64,000 nucleotides of DNA from Segatella copri (GCF_009494395.1 NZ_VZCB01000052.1:151878-215877), one strand, 5' to 3'. Shown: positions 9,186 to 19,091, counted from the first letter of the stretch. Program-made: numbers and translations. Notes: generated from the letters alone by a model not told the origin.

Positions 9186-10685
9186 ATGAATTTAAGTATA
9201 TTCGTCATAGTACCACTCCTGATGTTGCTCGGCCTCTGGTTGGCACGCAACGACAAGCAGGTTCGTGGTGTGATGGTAGCAGGTGCCAGCGTATTGCTCG
9301 GTCTCTCCATCTATTTGGTGTTTGCATTTCTCGAAGCTCGTGAGACAATGCCAGCCGACCAAGCTCCGATGCTCTTCACCTACTGTGTGCCTTGGTTTGA
9401 ACCATTGCACATCAACTATTCACTCGGTGTGGATGGTATCTCAGTGGTGATGCTTCTCCTGACTTCTATCATCGTGTTCACCGGTACATTTGCTTCCTGG
9501 CAGATGGAGCCAATGAAGAAGGAATACTTCCTCTGGTTCACACTCCTGAGCATCGGTGTATATGGCTTCTTCATCTCAATCGACATGTTCACTATGTTCA
9601 TGTTCTATGAGGTTGCGCTGATTCCTATGTACCTCCTCATCGGTGTATGGGGTAGTGGTGCAAAGGAGTATTCAGCCATGAAGTTGACTTTGATGTTGAT
9701 GGGTGGTTCAGCCCTTTTGGTTATCGGTATCCTGGGAATCTACTTCTACAGTGGTGCTCAGACCTTCGAAATCCTCGATATCGCTCACCATACTAATGGT
9801 GCTCATGCGATTCCAGAGAGCGTGCAGAACGTGTTCTTCCCATTGCTCTTCATCGGTTTCGGTATCCTCGGTGCGCTGTTCCCATTCCACACATGGTCTC
9901 CTGACGGTCACGCAAGTGCGCCAACAGCTGTATCTATGTTGCATGCCGGTGTATTGATGAAGCTTGGTGGTTACGGTTGCTTCCGTATTGCCATGTTCCT
10001 CTTGCCAGCTGCTACTCACGGATTCTGGATCAAGGTGTTCCTCGTACTGACTACTATCTCTATTGTATATGGTGCTTTGTCAGCATGTGTACAGACCGAC
10101 TTGAAGTACATCAACGCTTACTCATCAGTATCTCACTGTGGTATGGTGCTCTTCGCTCTCTGTATGATGACCGAGACAGCTGCTACTGGTGCTATCCTCC
10201 AGATGTTGTCTCACGGTTTGATGACCGCCCTCTTCTTCGCCGTTATCGGTATGATTTACCATCAGGCTGGTACACGTGACGTACGTTACCTGGGTGGTTT
10301 GATGAAGATCATTCCATTCCTCTCTGTAGGTTATGCAGTAGCAGGTTTGGCTAACCTCGGTTTGCCAGGTTTCTCAGGTTTCGTAGCTGAGATGACCATC
10401 TTCGTAGGTGCCTTCCAGAATGCAGATATGTTCCATCGTGTATGTACCATCATCGCATGTACCTCTATCGTAGTAACAGCGGTTTACATCTTGCGTTGTG
10501 TAGGTAAGATCCTTTATCAGAAGGTTCCTAGTCCTAAGTTGGAGAAGCTCCACGATGCTACATGGGACGAGCGTATCGCTGTAGCAGGTCTGATTGCCTG
10601 CGTTGCAGGTCTCGGTATGTTCCCACTTTGGGCAGAGGAGATTATCAGGGACGCTGTAGGTCCAATCTTTAGTGTAATCATGTAA
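9186..10685 (+). CDS. nuoM: NADH-quinone oxidoreductase subunit M
   Basis: 499-residue antiporter-like proton-pumping subunit. The glutamate motif FMFYEVALIPMYLLIG, the FPFHTWSPDGHASAPTA loop and SSVSHCGMVLFAL on the lysine helix are all present. About fourteen helices. It lies 33 nt after nuoL. Confidence 0.95.
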   Translation: MNLSIFVIVPLLMLLGLWLARNDKQVRGVMVAGASVLLGLSIYLVFAFLEARETMPADQAPMLFTYCVPWFEPLHINYSLGVDGISVVMLLLTSIIVFTGTFASWQMEPMKKEYFLWFTLLSIGVYGFFISIDMFTMFMFYEVALIPMYLLIGVWGSGAKEYSAMKLTLMLMGGSALLVIGILGIYFYSGAQTFEILDIAHHTNGAHAIPESVQNVFFPLLFIGFGILGALFPFHTWSPDGHASAPTAVSMLHAGVLMKLGGYGCFRIAMFLLPAATHGFWIKVFLVLTTISIVYGALSACVQTDLKYINAYSSVSHCGMVLFALCMMTETAATGAILQMLSHGLMTALFFAVIGMIYHQAGTRDVRYLGGLMKIIPFLSVGYAVAGLANLGLPGFSGFVAEMTIFVGAFQNADMFHRVCTIIACTSIVVTAVYILRCVGKILYQKVPSPKLEKLHDATWDERIAVAGLIACVAGLGMFPLWAEEIIRDAVGPIFSVIM

Positions 10686-10700
10686 TAAATATCAGAAGAA

Positions 10701-12152
10701 ATGAATTACAGTCAATTTTTAAATATGATTCCAGAAGCTACCCTGATGGTAGTTCTGTTGATCACTTTCATTGCTGACTTCTGCAGTTCCAAGAGCGCAG
10801 ACCGTAAGTGGTTCAATCCTCTGGTATGTCTCTTGATGGTGGCTCACATTGTCATCAACATCTTCCCTACAGAAGCCACAGAGGCATTTGGCGGCATGTA
10901 CACAACAGGTCCTGCTGCCGGTGTCTTGAAGACTATCCTGGCTTTGGGTACCCTCATCGTGATGGTACAGGCTAAGGAGTGGTTGAGCCGTAAGGACACA
11001 GCCTTCAAGGAGGGTGAGTTCTATATGTTGATTATCTCTACCTTGCTCGGTATGAACATGATGGTAAGTGCCAACCACTTCCTCCTGTTCTTCCTCGGCC
11101 TCGAAATGGCATCCGTGCCAATGGCGTGCTTGGTAGCCTTCGATAAGTACCGTCACAATTCTGCTGAGGCAGGTGCTAAGTTCGTTTTGACCGCTACTTT
11201 CTCTAGCGGTGTAATGATCTACGGTATCTCTCTGCTCTATGCTGCTTGTGGTACTTTGTATTTCGATGATGTAGCAAAGGTTATCTCTGCATCACCATTG
11301 ACCATCGCCGGTATGGTATTCTTCTTCAGTGGTCTCGGTTTCAAGATTTCCTTGGTTCCTTTCCACTTCTGGACAGCCGATTCATACCAGGGTGCACCAA
11401 CTACTGTTACAGGTTACTTGTCAGTAGTATCTAAGGGTGCTGCAGCGTTTACTCTCTGCGCTATTCTCATGAAGGTGTTCCAGCCAATGGTAGAGTACTG
11501 GACCGTGTTGCTTTACATCGTGATTGTACTTTCTATCACTATCGCCAACCTGTTTGCCATCCGTCAGAGCGACCTGAAGCGTTTCATGGCATTCTCTTCT
11601 ATCTCTCAGGCAGGTTACATCATGTTGGCAGTGGTAGGTAACTCAGCGATGAGCGTGAGCGCCTTGACTTACTATGTATTGATTTACGTAGTAGCCAACC
11701 TGAGCGTCTTCACCATCATCTCATCTATTGAAGAGCACAACAACGGTACAGTTCAGATGGACAGCTACAACGGTTTGTATAAGACCAACCCACGTCTGGC
11801 ATTCCTGATGACCTTGGCATTGTTCTCATTGGGTGGTATTCCTCCATTCGCCGGTATGTTCTCGAAGTTCTTCGTGTTCATGGCAGCAGTTGGTACACAC
11901 GATATCCACACCACATTGGGTGCATGGGCATACGGCGTAGTATTCATCGCGTTGGTAAACACAGTTATCAGCTTGTACTACTATTTGCTCATCGTGAAGG
12001 CTATGTTCATCAAGCACAGCGACAATCCGCTTCCTACTTTCCAGAGCGCATGCTCAACCAAGTTGGCACTTGCAATCTGCACAGTAGGTATCGTAGCATT
12101 CGGTATTTGCTCATTCGTCTTCGACTGGATTTCAGTTGCAGTGAATGCGTAA
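10701..12152 (+). CDS. nuoN: NADH-quinone oxidoreductase subunit N
   Basis: 483-residue antiporter-like subunit, last gene of the operon. Motifs: [17 protein letters not shown] (pumping glutamate), [20 protein letters not shown], and [11 protein letters not shown]. No nuoE, nuoF or nuoG occurs anywhere in the operon, so the electron input module is not encoded here. A strong terminator follows at 12170. Confidence 0.95.
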   Translation: MNYSQFLNMIPEATLMVVLLITFIADFCSSKSADRKWFNPLVCLLMVAHIVINIFPTEATEAFGGMYTTGPAAGVLKTILALGTLIVMVQAKEWLSRKDTAFKEGEFYMLIISTLLGMNMMVSANHFLLFFLGLEMASVPMACLVAFDKYRHNSAEAGAKFVLTATFSSGVMIYGISLLYAACGTLYFDDVAKVISASPLTIAGMVFFFSGLGFKISLVPFHFWTADSYQGAPTTVTGYLSVVSKGAAAFTLCAILMKVFQPMVEYWTVLLYIVIVLSITIANLFAIRQSDLKRFMAFSSISQAGYIMLAVVGNSAMSVSALTYYVLIYVVANLSVFTIISSIEEHNNGTVQMDSYNGLYKTNPRLAFLMTLALFSLGGIPPFAGMFSKFFVFMAAVGTHDIHTTLGAWAYGVVFIALVNTVISLYYYLLIVKAMFIKHSDNPLPTFQSACSTKLALAICTVGIVAFGICSFVFDWISVAVNA

Positions 12153-12169
12153 ATCATCAATAATTTATA

Positions 12170-12210
12170 AAAATCCCAGCAATCGGTAAAAGATTGCTGG
12201 GATTTTTTTT
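12170..12210 (+). terminator. Terminator of the nuo operon
   Basis: 15-bp perfect stem (12170-12184 with 12192-12206) on an AATCCCAGCAATC core with a 7-nt loop, ending in a run of eight T. Classic intrinsic terminator 18 nt after nuoN. Confidence 0.9.
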
Positions 12211-12231
12211 GGTATTGTCTGAATTTTGCAG

Positions 12232-12239
12232 TAATTTTG
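12232..12239 (+). promoter_or_regulatory. Promoter of the DUF4250-yitT unit, -7 element
   Basis: TAATTTTG followed by CACC, matching TAnnTTTG, placed 22 nt after the nuo terminator and about 70 nt before the next start codon. Confidence 0.65.
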
Positions 12240-12305
12240 CACCCCGAAAGAGGCATGGTGCCTCAAGTAATCAATAATAAATATTAATTAATCAATATAA
12301 AAAGG

Positions 12306-12491
12306 ATGGATAAGTTACCAATGAATGATGTTCCGATGCTCGTAAGTGCCATCAACTTCCTGCTTCGTGACCACGAGTTTGATACACTCGATGAGATTTG
12401 TAATCACTTCAATGTGAACCGTGCAGCATTAGAAACCAAAATGGCTACTCAGGGCTTTGAGTGGTCAGAGCAGCAGAAGAAATTCTGGTAA
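12306..12491 (+). CDS. DUF4250 family small protein
   Basis: 61-residue cytoplasmic protein resembling DUF4250. It begins LPMNDVPMLVSAINFLLRD, followed by a predicted helix-turn-helix-like stretch (SLDE-type LDEICNHFNVNRAALETKM) and ends EWSEQQKKFW. The function of the family is not known to me; a small regulatory or nucleic-acid-binding role is only a guess from the helical pattern. GGATG at the start and its own promoter support translation from ATG 12306. yitT follows after 48 AT-rich bases. Confidence 0.8.
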   Translation: MDKLPMNDVPMLVSAINFLLRDHEFDTLDEICNHFNVNRAALETKMATQGFEWSEQQKKFW

Positions 12492-12539
12492 GAGCACCCT
12501 ATAAACTATAAATTATAAATTGTAAATTATTAATTAATT

Positions 12540-13433
12540 ATGACTCCTCCTCGACCCTTGTGGAAGTCTGTACAAGACTATGTAATGATTGCGATAGGAA
12601 TGATTTCCTACGCCATTGGATGGAACGTATTCCTCTTGCCTACCAATGTGACGGCAAGCGGACTGCCTGGTATTTCCAGTATCATCTATTGGGCAACTGG
12701 TTGCCCTGTGCAAATTCCGTATTTCATCGCCAACGCCACCTTATTAATATGTGCGTTCAAGATTTTGGGAGCTAAGTTCTGCGTCAAGACCGTTTATGCC
12801 GTCATCGTGGTAACCGCCTTGACCTCCTTCTTCTCCAGTCGTTTAGGCGATATTCATCTCTTGGAAAATCAACCTTTATGGGCTGCTTTCCTGGGTGCCG
12901 TTTTCTGCGGCTGCGGAATCGGACTCGGTTTCTCTGTTGGTGGAAGTACGGGTGGTACGGATATCATCGCAGCCATCGTCAACAAGTATCGCGACATTTC
13001 TCTGGGTAGAGTGATTATGATATGCGACATCTTTATCATCAGTTCCAGTTACCTGGTGGTTCACGATTGGGAGAAGGTGTTATATGGTTATGTAGTCCTT
13101 TGTGTTCAGGCATTCTGTATCGACCAGGTGGTGAACAGCAGAAGACGAAGTGTACAGTTCTTTATCATTTCAAAGAAGTATGAGGAGATAGGCAAGCGCA
13201 TCAATGTAGATGCTGATAGGGGAGTAACGGTGGTGAATGCCAGCGGTTTTTATTCCGGTCAGGATGTGAAGATGCTGTTCGTGCTGGCCAAGCAGCGCCA
13301 GGCTCCAGCTATCTTCCGTCTTATCAGCGAGATAGATCCACATGCCTTTGTCAGTCAGAGTGCCGTTATCGGTGTGTATGGTGAAGGTTTTGACAAGATT
13401 AAATATAAAAGCAAAAAAGAGCATGGAGTTTAA
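12540..13433 (+). CDS. YitT family membrane protein (DUF161 plus DUF2179)
   Basis: 297-residue inner-membrane protein of the YitT family. About five hydrophobic segments fill residues 12-195, including GWNVFLLPTNVTASGLPGIS and GLGFSVGGSTGGTDIIAAIV; the last third (about 205-290) is the soluble C-terminal DUF2179 domain, with RGVTVVNASGFYSGQDVKMLF. The transported substrate is unknown. It is probably cotranscribed with the DUF4250 gene. The stop codon lies inside the terminator hairpin. Confidence 0.85.
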   Translation: MTPPRPLWKSVQDYVMIAIGMISYAIGWNVFLLPTNVTASGLPGISSIIYWATGCPVQIPYFIANATLLICAFKILGAKFCVKTVYAVIVVTALTSFFSSRLGDIHLLENQPLWAAFLGAVFCGCGIGLGFSVGGSTGGTDIIAAIVNKYRDISLGRVIMICDIFIISSSYLVVHDWEKVLYGYVVLCVQAFCIDQVVNSRRRSVQFFIISKKYEEIGKRINVDADRGVTVVNASGFYSGQDVKMLFVLAKQRQAPAIFRLISEIDPHAFVSQSAVIGVYGEGFDKIKYKSKKEHGV

Positions 13434-13447
13434 TCCATGCTTTTTTT
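13415..13447 (+). terminator. Terminator of yitT
   Basis: A-run, GCATGGA stem (13421-13427 with 13434-13440), then a run of seven T. Because A and T runs flank the stem it could work on both strands. It overlaps the last codons of yitT. Confidence 0.8.
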
Positions 13448-13523
13448 GTTGGCCTCCATCTTACACTCTTACTCATTCTTAAATCTGCGTCATCTGCGAA
13501 ATCAGCGTGACAAAACTCTTTAG

Positions 13524-13958
13524 CTATAGACCGAAGTTGATCTCTGCCAGCCATGTCGCTACATTAAACGATGGACAGGCTTTGCGGACACCTGGGAGGT
13601 CACAATGGCCCAGTATCTCGGCATCAGGATAGTCGGTAGCTAGACCGTTGAGAAGGTCTTCCATCATCTCCTTCTGTTCGGGAGTGCGGGTGTCGGCAGG
13701 GTTCCCGTTCTAGTCAAGACCTCCCTCATAACAGATGCCGATGCTGTGGGCATTGTAGTGACGGGCATGAGCGCCTATCTCGTTCTCTGGACGGCAGGGA
13801 TAGACCACGCCATCCTTCGTAATGTAATAGTGGTAGCCGATGCTCTTGAAGCCTCTTGCCTTGTGGCAGGCTTCCAACTGCTCTACTGTGAAATTCTTGT
13901 TGACTCGTGTGGCACTGCAGTGGACCACAATCAAGTCGATTCTTCTTGGATTTTTCAT
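13524..13958 (-). pseudogene. N-acetylmuramoyl-L-alanine amidase gene with in-frame TAG
   Basis: The frame encodes a compact amidase_2 (T7-lysozyme-like) protein that would cut the muramoyl-alanine bond of peptidoglycan. Residues before the stop include the zinc histidine in IDLIVVHCSATR, GYHYYITKDGVVY and ENEIGAHARHYNAHSIGICY. After GGLD a TAG (13710-13712) interrupts the frame, which then continues undisturbed for 62 codons (NGNPADTRTPEQKE, then ILGHCDLPGVRKACPSF with the second zinc histidine and the conserved cysteine) to a TAG at 13524. A single base change (AAG or CAG to TAG) explains it. A short product would lack the second zinc histidine and so be inactive. Confidence 0.85.
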
Positions 13959-13977
13959 TGTTTTTTAGTGATTAATG

Positions 13978-14007
13978 ACTGAACTTTCTGATATGCGAAA
14001 GTTCAGT
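13978..14007. repeat. Inverted repeat upstream of the amidase remnant
   Basis: 11-bp perfect stem ACTGAACTTTC with GAAAGTTCAGT, 8-nt loop. It lies 20 nt upstream of the amidase start (minus strand), so it could be an operator or the end of an unseen transcript. Confidence 0.5.
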
Positions 14008-14116
14008 TCTTGACTTATCTTTTTATCAAGAATTTGAGAATTAGAGAATTCTTTCTTCAGTCTTGATGATATATACAATGAATTGAGGCGTTCCGACGGA
14101 TTTATACTCTGTAACG

Positions 14117-14160
14117 AAACAAAAACCCCCAACCCGCAGGAAACAGTAGGTTGGGGGATT
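14117..14160 (-). terminator. Terminator of uvrA
   Basis: Stem CCCCCAACC (14126-14134) with GGTTGGGGG (14149-14157). Read on the minus strand it is followed by TTTTTG, and it lies 34 nt after the uvrA stop. Confidence 0.85.
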
Positions 14161-14193
14161 CTTATTTATCTTACTTCCGAGATCATATCAGTA

Positions 14194-17034
14194 TTATTCA
14201 GGTTTCCCTGATTTCTTCAGCAATGGGGCGAGGAACTTGTAGGTATAGCCCTTCTTCGCCTTCACCATGTCTTCAGGTGTGCCGGCAAAGAGAAGCTCGC
14301 CGCCACCTCTACCACCTTCTGGACCCATGTCGATGAGCCAGTCGGCTAGCTTGATGACATCCAGATTGTGCTCGATGATGATGACAGTGTTGCCACGGTC
14401 TATCAGCTTCTGCAATACATTCATCAGGATGCGGATGTCCTCGAAGTGGAGACCGGTGGTTGGCTCGTCCAGGATGTAGAGCGTCTTGCCCGTGTCTCGC
14501 TTGGAGAGTTCGGTGGCAAGTTTTACTCGCTGACTCTCACCACCGGAGAGGGTGGTACTGCTCTGTCCCAGTTTGATATAGCCGAGACCTACATTCTGCA
14601 ACGCCTTGATCTTGTTGAGAATCTGCGGCACGTTCTCGAAGAATTCCACCGCCTGGTTGATGGTCATATCCAGTACGTCGGCGATGCTCTTGCCCTTATA
14701 TCTCACCTCCAGGGTCTCACGGTTGTATCGCTTGCCATGACAAACCTCGCAAGGTACGTAGACATCCGGGAGGAAATTCATCTCGATGGTCTTGTAACCA
14801 TTTCCCTTACATTCCTCACATCTTCCACCCTTCACGTTGAAGGAGAATCTGCCCGGCTTGTAACCACGGATCTTCGCTTCCGGCAAGCCAACGAAAAGAC
14901 TGCGGATATCGCTGAAGACACCGGTGTAGGTGGCTGGATTGCTGCGAGGCGTTCTGCCGATAGGACTCTGGTCTACATTCACCACCTTATCTATATTGTC
15001 GATACCCTCGATACTGTCATACGGCATCGGCTTCTTCAGACTGCGATAGAAATGCTGGGAGAGGATAGGCTGGAGAGTCTCGTTGACGAGGGTGGACTTG
15101 CCCGAACCGCTCACTCCCGTAACCACAATGAGTTTGCCGAGAGGGAAGTCAACGTCTACTCCCTTCAGATTGTTGCCCCTGGCGCCCCGGATGGTGATGT
15201 GCTTGCCATTGCCTTCACGACGCACGGCAGGAACCTCGATAGCCATCTTGCCATTGAGATACTGGGCGGTGATGGTATCGGTCTTGAGCATTTCGGCAGG
15301 AGTTCCCTGAAAGACTACTTCGCCACCCTTGCGACCCGCCTTCGGACCGATGTCTACAATCCAGTCGGCAGCACGCATCATATCCTCGTCATGTTCTACG
15401 ACGATGATCGTATTGCCCAGGTCGCGCAGTTCCTTGAGACTGTTGAGGAGGCGCTCGTTGTCGCGCTGGTGCAGACCGATGCTCGGCTCATCGAGGATAT
15501 AGAGCACATTGACCAGCTGGCTGCCAATCTGTGTGGCAAGGCGGATGCGCTGACTTTCACCGCCTGAGAGCGAAGCCGACTGACGGTTGAGTGAGAGATA
15601 GTTCAGTCCCACATCGAGGAGGAAGGTGACACGGGATCGCAACTCCTTGATAATCTCGTGAGCCACCTTGGCTTTCATCGGAGGCAGATGCTGTTCCACC
15701 TCTTCCAGCCAGTTGCGCAGTTCATCGATGTCCAGGTTTGCCACTTCGGAGATATTCTTATCCCAGATTCTGAAAGCCAGGGATTCCGGCTTGAGTCGGA
15801 GACCGTGACATTCCGGGCATTCAACGACAGAGATAAACTGGTCAGCCCATTTCTTGCCGTCATTACTTTCGTCATTCTCCATCACTTTCCTGAGATAGTC
15901 GATGACGCCATCGTAGGCACAGAAATAGTCGGTGGAAGTATGCACCTTCTCCTTATCTATCTTTACGTTTTCCAAGGATCCATAGAGAATTTCCTCCATG
16001 GCAATATTCGGAATTCTGCAGATAGGAGTCTTGAGATTGAGGTCGTATTTTGACAGGAGCGACTCAATCTGCCAGAAAATCATCTGATTCTTGTATTTTC
16101 CGAGCGGCACGATACCACCCTCATAGATGCTCATGTCTTCGTTCGGGATGACCTTCTTGAGGTCAATCTGGTTCACCTTTCCCAAACCCTTGCAGTGAGG
16201 GCAGGCACCTTCGGGCGAGTTGAATGAGAACATGTTAGGCGCAGGGTCCTGGTAGGCGATGCCGGTAACAGGGTCCATCAGTCGCTTGGAGAAATTCTTC
16301 ATCTCGTGGCTGCCTTTCTCGATGACAGCCACCATGCCGTCGCCTTGTTTCATGGCGATGGAAACACTCTTGCGGATGCGTTCTTCGTCAGCTTCGCGCA
16401 CCACGAGCTTGTCTATCACCACCTCGATGTTGTGGTTCTTGTATCGGTCTATCTTCATGCCCGGCACAATCTCCAGAATCTCTCCATCCACCCGGGCATA
16501 GAGATAACCCTTGCGCCGCATGCTGTCGAAGAGTTCACGGTAATGACCCTTGCGCTGTCTGACGAGGGGAGCGAGGAGGTAGATAGCCTTGCCGGCATAC
16601 TCATTGAGAATCATCTCGATGACCTGTTCCTCGGTATATTTCACCATCTCCTCGCCGCTGCGGTAGCTGTAGGCAGTACCGGCACGGGCATAGAGCAGGC
16701 GCAGGTAATCGTAGATCTCGGTGGTGGTGCCCACTGTGGATCGGGGATTCTTGTTGGTGGTCTTCTGTTCGATGCTGATGACCGGACTGAGACCTGTAAT
16801 CTTATCCACATCCGGACGTTCCATGTTGCCCAGGAAGTTGCGGGCATAGGCAGAGAACGTCTCGATATAGCGCCGCTGACCTTCGGCAAAGATGGTGTCG
16901 AAGGCCAGTGATGACTTGCCCGAACCAGAAAGTCCGGTTATGACGGTGAGGGAGTCGCGGGGTATTTCCACGTCGATGTTCTTGAGGTTGTGAACCCTGG
17001 CTCCCCAAACATTAATCTTTTCTTCTGAAATCAT
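14194..17034 (-). CDS. uvrA: Excinuclease ABC subunit A
   Basis: 946-residue damage-recognition ATPase of nucleotide excision repair. Two ABC cassettes are present: Walker [15 protein letters not shown] near residue 35 and [13 protein letters not shown] near 640, and signature [12 protein letters not shown] and [12 protein letters not shown] with Walker [17 protein letters not shown] and [16 protein letters not shown]. Zinc modules CPHCKGLG and [10 protein letters not shown]...[10 protein letters not shown] are intact. Length is normal. The ATG overlaps the stop of the upstream sorting-domain gene by 4 nt, so the two are one transcription unit. Confidence 0.97.
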   Translation of the reverse strand: MISEEKINVWGARVHNLKNIDVEIPRDSLTVITGLSGSGKSSLAFDTIFAEGQRRYIETFSAYARNFLGNMERPDVDKITGLSPVISIEQKTTNKNPRSTVGTTTEIYDYLRLLYARAGTAYSYRSGEEMVKYTEEQVIEMILNEYAGKAIYLLAPLVRQRKGHYRELFDSMRRKGYLYARVDGEILEIVPGMKIDRYKNHNIEVVIDKLVVREADEERIRKSVSIAMKQGDGMVAVIEKGSHEMKNFSKRLMDPVTGIAYQDPAPNMFSFNSPEGACPHCKGLGKVNQIDLKKVIPNEDMSIYEGGIVPLGKYKNQMIFWQIESLLSKYDLNLKTPICRIPNIAMEEILYGSLENVKIDKEKVHTSTDYFCAYDGVIDYLRKVMENDESNDGKKWADQFISVVECPECHGLRLKPESLAFRIWDKNISEVANLDIDELRNWLEEVEQHLPPMKAKVAHEIIKELRSRVTFLLDVGLNYLSLNRQSASLSGGESQRIRLATQIGSQLVNVLYILDEPSIGLHQRDNERLLNSLKELRDLGNTIIVVEHDEDMMRAADWIVDIGPKAGRKGGEVVFQGTPAEMLKTDTITAQYLNGKMAIEVPAVRREGNGKHITIRGARGNNLKGVDVDFPLGKLIVVTGVSGSGKSTLVNETLQPILSQHFYRSLKKPMPYDSIEGIDNIDKVVNVDQSPIGRTPRSNPATYTGVFSDIRSLFVGLPEAKIRGYKPGRFSFNVKGGRCEECKGNGYKTIEMNFLPDVYVPCEVCHGKRYNRETLEVRYKGKSIADVLDMTINQAVEFFENVPQILNKIKALQNVGLGYIKLGQSSTTLSGGESQRVKLATELSKRDTGKTLYILDEPTTGLHFEDIRILMNVLQKLIDRGNTVIIIEHNLDVIKLADWLIDMGPEGGRGGGELLFAGTPEDMVKAKKGYTYKFLAPLLKKSGKPE

Positions 17035-17456
17035 TGTCCTGAATTAGTTTGATTCTCGATGTATCCCCTCAGCAGGTTGACATCTTTTTTGAAGTTATAT
17101 ATCTTTCCATCTGCACCTTTTGCCTTGACGAGGCAGAAGTAGACGCCATCCTTGACGGGACTACCCTTGTAGGTGCCGTCCCATCCAGTAGCCGGATCGG
17201 TCCATTCAAAGAGTTTCTGCCCCCACCTATTAAATATGTAGGCATGGAACTCAGTGATGTTCTGGTATCCGCTCTTGGGTTTGTAGATGTCGTTGATGCC
17301 GTCTCCGTTTGGTGAGAAGGCATTCGGCATGAGAAGAGAGCTGACCTGTGGTGTCTCTTCCGGGTTGCCCTCTTCGCCATCGTTGACTTCCTGAGCGTGC
17401 AATTGGCACGTTAAAAGTGGCAACAAGATGCAAAGTATACTTATTTTTCGTCTCAT
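17031..17456 (-). CDS. Small secreted protein with CHU_C (type B, type IX secretion) domain
   Basis: 141-residue protein made almost only of a gliding-motility-type C-terminal domain. A signal peptide (MRRKISILCILLPLLTCQL, cut after HAQ) is followed by an acidic linker and then LMPNAFSPNGDGINDIYKP, FNRWGQKLFEWTDPATGWDG and KDGVYFCLVKAKG, the CHU_C marks. It should pass the type IX secretion pore or remain at the cell surface. I place the start at ATG 17456 because the -7 element (17474-17481) excludes starts further upstream. It is unusual for this domain to stand nearly alone; it may be a remnant of, or partner for, a larger surface protein. uvrA follows with a 4-nt overlap. Confidence 0.8.
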   Translation of the reverse strand: MRRKISILCILLPLLTCQLHAQEVNDGEEGNPEETPQVSSLLMPNAFSPNGDGINDIYKPKSGYQNITEFHAYIFNRWGQKLFEWTDPATGWDGTYKGSPVKDGVYFCLVKAKGADGKIYNFKKDVNLLRGYIENQTNSGQ

Positions 17457-17473
17457 TTGAAGAATTATTTGTG

Positions 17474-17481
17474 CAAAGATA
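17474..17481 (-). promoter_or_regulatory. Promoter of the sorting-domain gene and uvrA, -7 element
   Basis: TATCTTTG on the minus strand followed by CACAAA; matches TAnnTTTG and sits 18 nt before the chosen ATG. Confidence 0.65.
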
Positions 17482-17498
17482 ATAAAAAGCTGAGAGAT

Positions 17499-17531
17499 TT
17501 TGGGCAGAATGCAAGATTTTTTGTATTTTTG
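17499..17531 (+). promoter_or_regulatory. Promoter of the LysM gene
   Basis: -33 word TTTG (17499-17502) and -7 word TATTTTTG (17524-17531) with 21-nt spacing, divergent from the minus-strand promoter at 17474. It leaves a leader of about 85 nt before ATG 17626. Confidence 0.55.
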
Positions 17532-17625
17532 CAAATGAAAACATTGAAATCTGAAGATTATCGGCAGAAAAATGACTCAAAATCTGCAGAAATCCGAAAG
17601 ATAGGAATTTAAAATTAATGAAGTT

Positions 17626-19017
17626 ATGAGAAGAATCAAGAGATATTTCCTTGTTGTCGTTGGGCTGATGCTCAGCGTCAGTATTTTCGCTCAGACCACC
17701 AAGTGGCGCGACATCTATACGGTGAAGAAGAAAGATACCATCTTCGGTATCGCCAGCAGCTATGGATTGTCGCTTCCGGAACTCATGGATGCCAATCCGG
17801 AGATGAAGCAGGAGGGATACATGCTCCAGAAAGGAGCTACCCTGTTTATCCCTTATGCCAAGGGACAGAAGAATCCAAACCAGAAGACAACTGCCGCTAC
17901 TCCTGCTGCCAGCCAGAAAACGGTTGCTCCTGCTGCTGCCAAGCCTGCAGCTACCGTCAGCAACGCCGTGAAGATTGGCGTGATGCTGCCGCTGCATGAT
18001 GTGGATGGCGACGGCAAGCGCATGGTGGAGTATTACCGTGGCATCCTGATGGCATGTGACTATCTGAAGAAGCACGGTGTTTCTACCGATGTTCATGCCT
18101 GGAATGTGCCTATCGATGCGGATATCCGTACCACCCTGCTGCAGGAGGGTGCCAGCCAGTGCGACCTTATCTTCGGTCCGCTTTATACCAAGCAGGTGGC
18201 TCCACTTTCCGAATTCTGCAAGAACAACGGCATCAAGCTCGTCATTCCTTTCTCCATCAGTGGGGATGACGTGGAGCGCAGCAAGGAGATTTTCCAGGTT
18301 TATCAGAGTCAGGAGAGTCTGAATAATGCTACCGTGAAGGCATTCCTGAAGCGGTTCACCAATGTGCATCCTATCTTTGTCGACTGCAATGATTCCACTT
18401 CCCGCAAGGGTGCCTTTACCTTCGGACTCCGCAAGGAACTGGAAAAGCGCAATATCAACTTCAGTATCACCAACGTGAATTCGAGCATCGAGCAGTTTGC
18501 CAAGGCTTTCGTGCCTAGCAAGCAGAATGTGGTGATTCTAAATACAGGCCGTTCACCTCAGTTGACCGCCGTGCTCAACAAGTTGGATGAGTTTGATGCC
18601 AAGTATCCGGGTGCATCCATCTCGCTCTTCGGTTATACGGAATGGCTGATGTATGCCAAGTACAATCTGGAAAGGTTCTACAAGTATGACACCTATATCC
18701 CTTCCACCTTTTATTATAATGCCAGCAATGTGCGTACCCAGTCGTTGGAGACGAGTTATCAGCGTTGGTTCCATCAGCCGATGCAGGTAGCCCTGCCACG
18801 TTTCGCCATTACGGGTTATGACCATGCCATGTTCTTTATCCAGGGCGTGAAGAAGGAGGGGCGCAACTTTACGGGCGACAGCAAGCATTCTACTTACCAG
18901 CCTGTACAGACACCGCTGGATTTCGAGAAGTCGGGACTCAAGGGAGGTTATAAGAACAAGAGTTTCATGCTGATCCACTATACCTTCAATCATCAGATTG
19001 AGGCGGTGAAGTATTAG
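17626..19017 (+). CDS. LysM domain protein fused to a type I periplasmic-binding-protein fold
   Basis: 463-residue exported protein. A signal peptide (ends VSIFAQ) is followed by one LysM domain (about 28-77: YTVKKKDTIFGIASSYGLS...LFIPYA) that binds peptidoglycan, an Ala/Pro-rich linker (about 80-115), and a ligand-binding domain of the ABC-receptor family I type from VKIGVMLPLHDVDGDGKRM to the end. The wall-bound periplasmic position is well supported; the ligand is unknown and no transporter genes adjoin. It has its own promoter. Confidence 0.8.
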   Translation: MRRIKRYFLVVVGLMLSVSIFAQTTKWRDIYTVKKKDTIFGIASSYGLSLPELMDANPEMKQEGYMLQKGATLFIPYAKGQKNPNQKTTAATPAASQKTVAPAAAKPAATVSNAVKIGVMLPLHDVDGDGKRMVEYYRGILMACDYLKKHGVSTDVHAWNVPIDADIRTTLLQEGASQCDLIFGPLYTKQVAPLSEFCKNNGIKLVIPFSISGDDVERSKEIFQVYQSQESLNNATVKAFLKRFTNVHPIFVDCNDSTSRKGAFTFGLRKELEKRNINFSITNVNSSIEQFAKAFVPSKQNVVILNTGRSPQLTAVLNKLDEFDAKYPGASISLFGYTEWLMYAKYNLERFYKYDTYIPSTFYYNASNVRTQSLETSYQRWFHQPMQVALPRFAITGYDHAMFFIQGVKKEGRNFTGDSKHSTYQPVQTPLDFEKSGLKGGYKNKSFMLIHYTFNHQIEAVKY

Positions 19018-19019
19018 GA

Positions 19020-19075
19020 CTTTGAACTTTGAGCTTTGAACTTTGAGCTTTGAAGTTTGATCTTTGAATATTGAA
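19020..19075. repeat. Heptanucleotide tandem repeat, eight CTTTGAA-type units
   Basis: Eight exact 7-nt steps: CTTTGAA, CTTTGAG, CTTTGAA, CTTTGAG, CTTTGAA, GTTTGAT, CTTTGAA, TATTGAA. It fills the whole gap between the LysM gene and the barrel protein gene and ends 16 nt before the latter's ATG, so the number of units sets the leader length. Confidence 0.85.
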
Positions 19076-19091
19076 AAATGAACTTTATGAT

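Noticed and set aside
13710..13712. Genome-wide reassignment of TAG
   Set aside because: Other genes here end normally at TAG (for example 45951-45953 and 19015-19017), so the standard code applies to this chromosome.
14368..15567. Long open frame antisense to uvrA
   Set aside because: Shadow of a strongly conserved gene; no promoter and composition typical of reverse frames.
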